The position numbers and the translations under genes are program-made. Shown here one piece after another: positions 5,741 through 5,827 of a stretch of DNA of 5,827 nucleotides (the stretch's first letter is position 1; the number at the start of each line of letters is the position of its first letter). This DNA comes from Chloroflexota bacterium (GTDB lineage: Bacteria; Chloroflexota; Dehalococcoidia; JACQGW01). The DNA lies in contig JACQGW010000340.1 in the NCBI GenBank assembly GCA_016199325.1, positions 1 to 5,827 on the forward strand, written 5' to 3'. The notes under the pieces are model-generated. The model was not told the DNA's origin and did not search any database. It saw nothing but the letters and a program-made list of their open reading frames with translations.

Positions 5741-5827
5741 TCACCTCGCCGCCGCCCAGATCAGTGCCTGGCGCGGCGTCATCTCGTTGAAGAACGCGGC
5801 GACGTCATCGAGCAATACCTGCATCGA
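5741..5827 (-). CDS. C-terminal end of a convergent gene (partial)
   Basis: On the minus strand one frame is open from the right edge of the window to a TGA at 5743-5741. Its translation ends LLDDVAAFFNEMTPRQALIW followed by AAAR. About 23 of 26 codons after the ATG at 5824 end in G or C, as expected of a real gene in this genome, and the amino acids look like a helical protein C-terminus. The frame continues past the window edge, so it is most likely the tail of a longer protein; a 27-codon peptide starting at 5824 is possible but less likely. Too short to assign a family. It converges on the regulator gene with 28 bases between the stops and no clear terminator. Confidence 0.5.
   Translation of the reverse strand, partial: SMQVLLDDVAAFFNEMTPRQALIWAAAR

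Overview
The window looks like a piece of a high-GC bacterial chromosome, most plausibly from the Chloroflexota. The reasons are the GC-rich codon use of three of the genes, a long MalT/LAL-type LuxR regulator (a family greatly expanded in that phylum), an extended -10 promoter of TGnTATACT type, and a perfect hairpin built on a dispersed repeat of a kind I remember from such genomes. The lineage is inferred from style; there is no rRNA or other marker here.

Layout. Positions 1-249 are non-coding: a 31-bp perfect inverted repeat near the left edge, then an extended -10 promoter. Next come two plus-strand genes of unknown function: a 151-residue soluble protein with a helical C-terminal part and a basic, tryptophan-rich tail (250-705), and a 172-residue secreted protein with a clear signal peptide (807-1325). 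Between them lies an 83-nt hairpin made of heptamer tandem repeats. A second long hairpin follows the secreted-protein gene and may be its terminator.

Positions 1516-2688 hold a gene of visibly different composition (about 43-48% GC in three hand-counted 60-base lines, against 67-80% in lines from the other three genes). It encodes a 390-residue HNH endonuclease whose active-site spacing matches the HNH domain of Cas9 closely, although the protein is not Cas9. It has no methyltransferase, helicase or toxin/antitoxin partner in the window and looks like a horizontally acquired, orphan, possibly defence-related nuclease.

After about 380 bases without a convincing gene, which contain a promoter overlapped by a cluster of GTTGAAC/GTTCAAC half-sites, the right half is one large gene (3067-5712) for an 881-residue regulator: an N-terminal STAND-type P-loop ATPase, a long helical-repeat middle and a C-terminal LuxR helix-turn-helix. 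At the right edge, the last codons of a convergent minus-strand gene are visible (5741-5827).

I see no evidence that these genes form one pathway. The first two may share transcription from the promoter near 207; the nuclease and the regulator appear to be independent units. The most unusual items are the orphan nuclease, the heptamer-repeat hairpin and the palindrome cluster in the regulator promoter.
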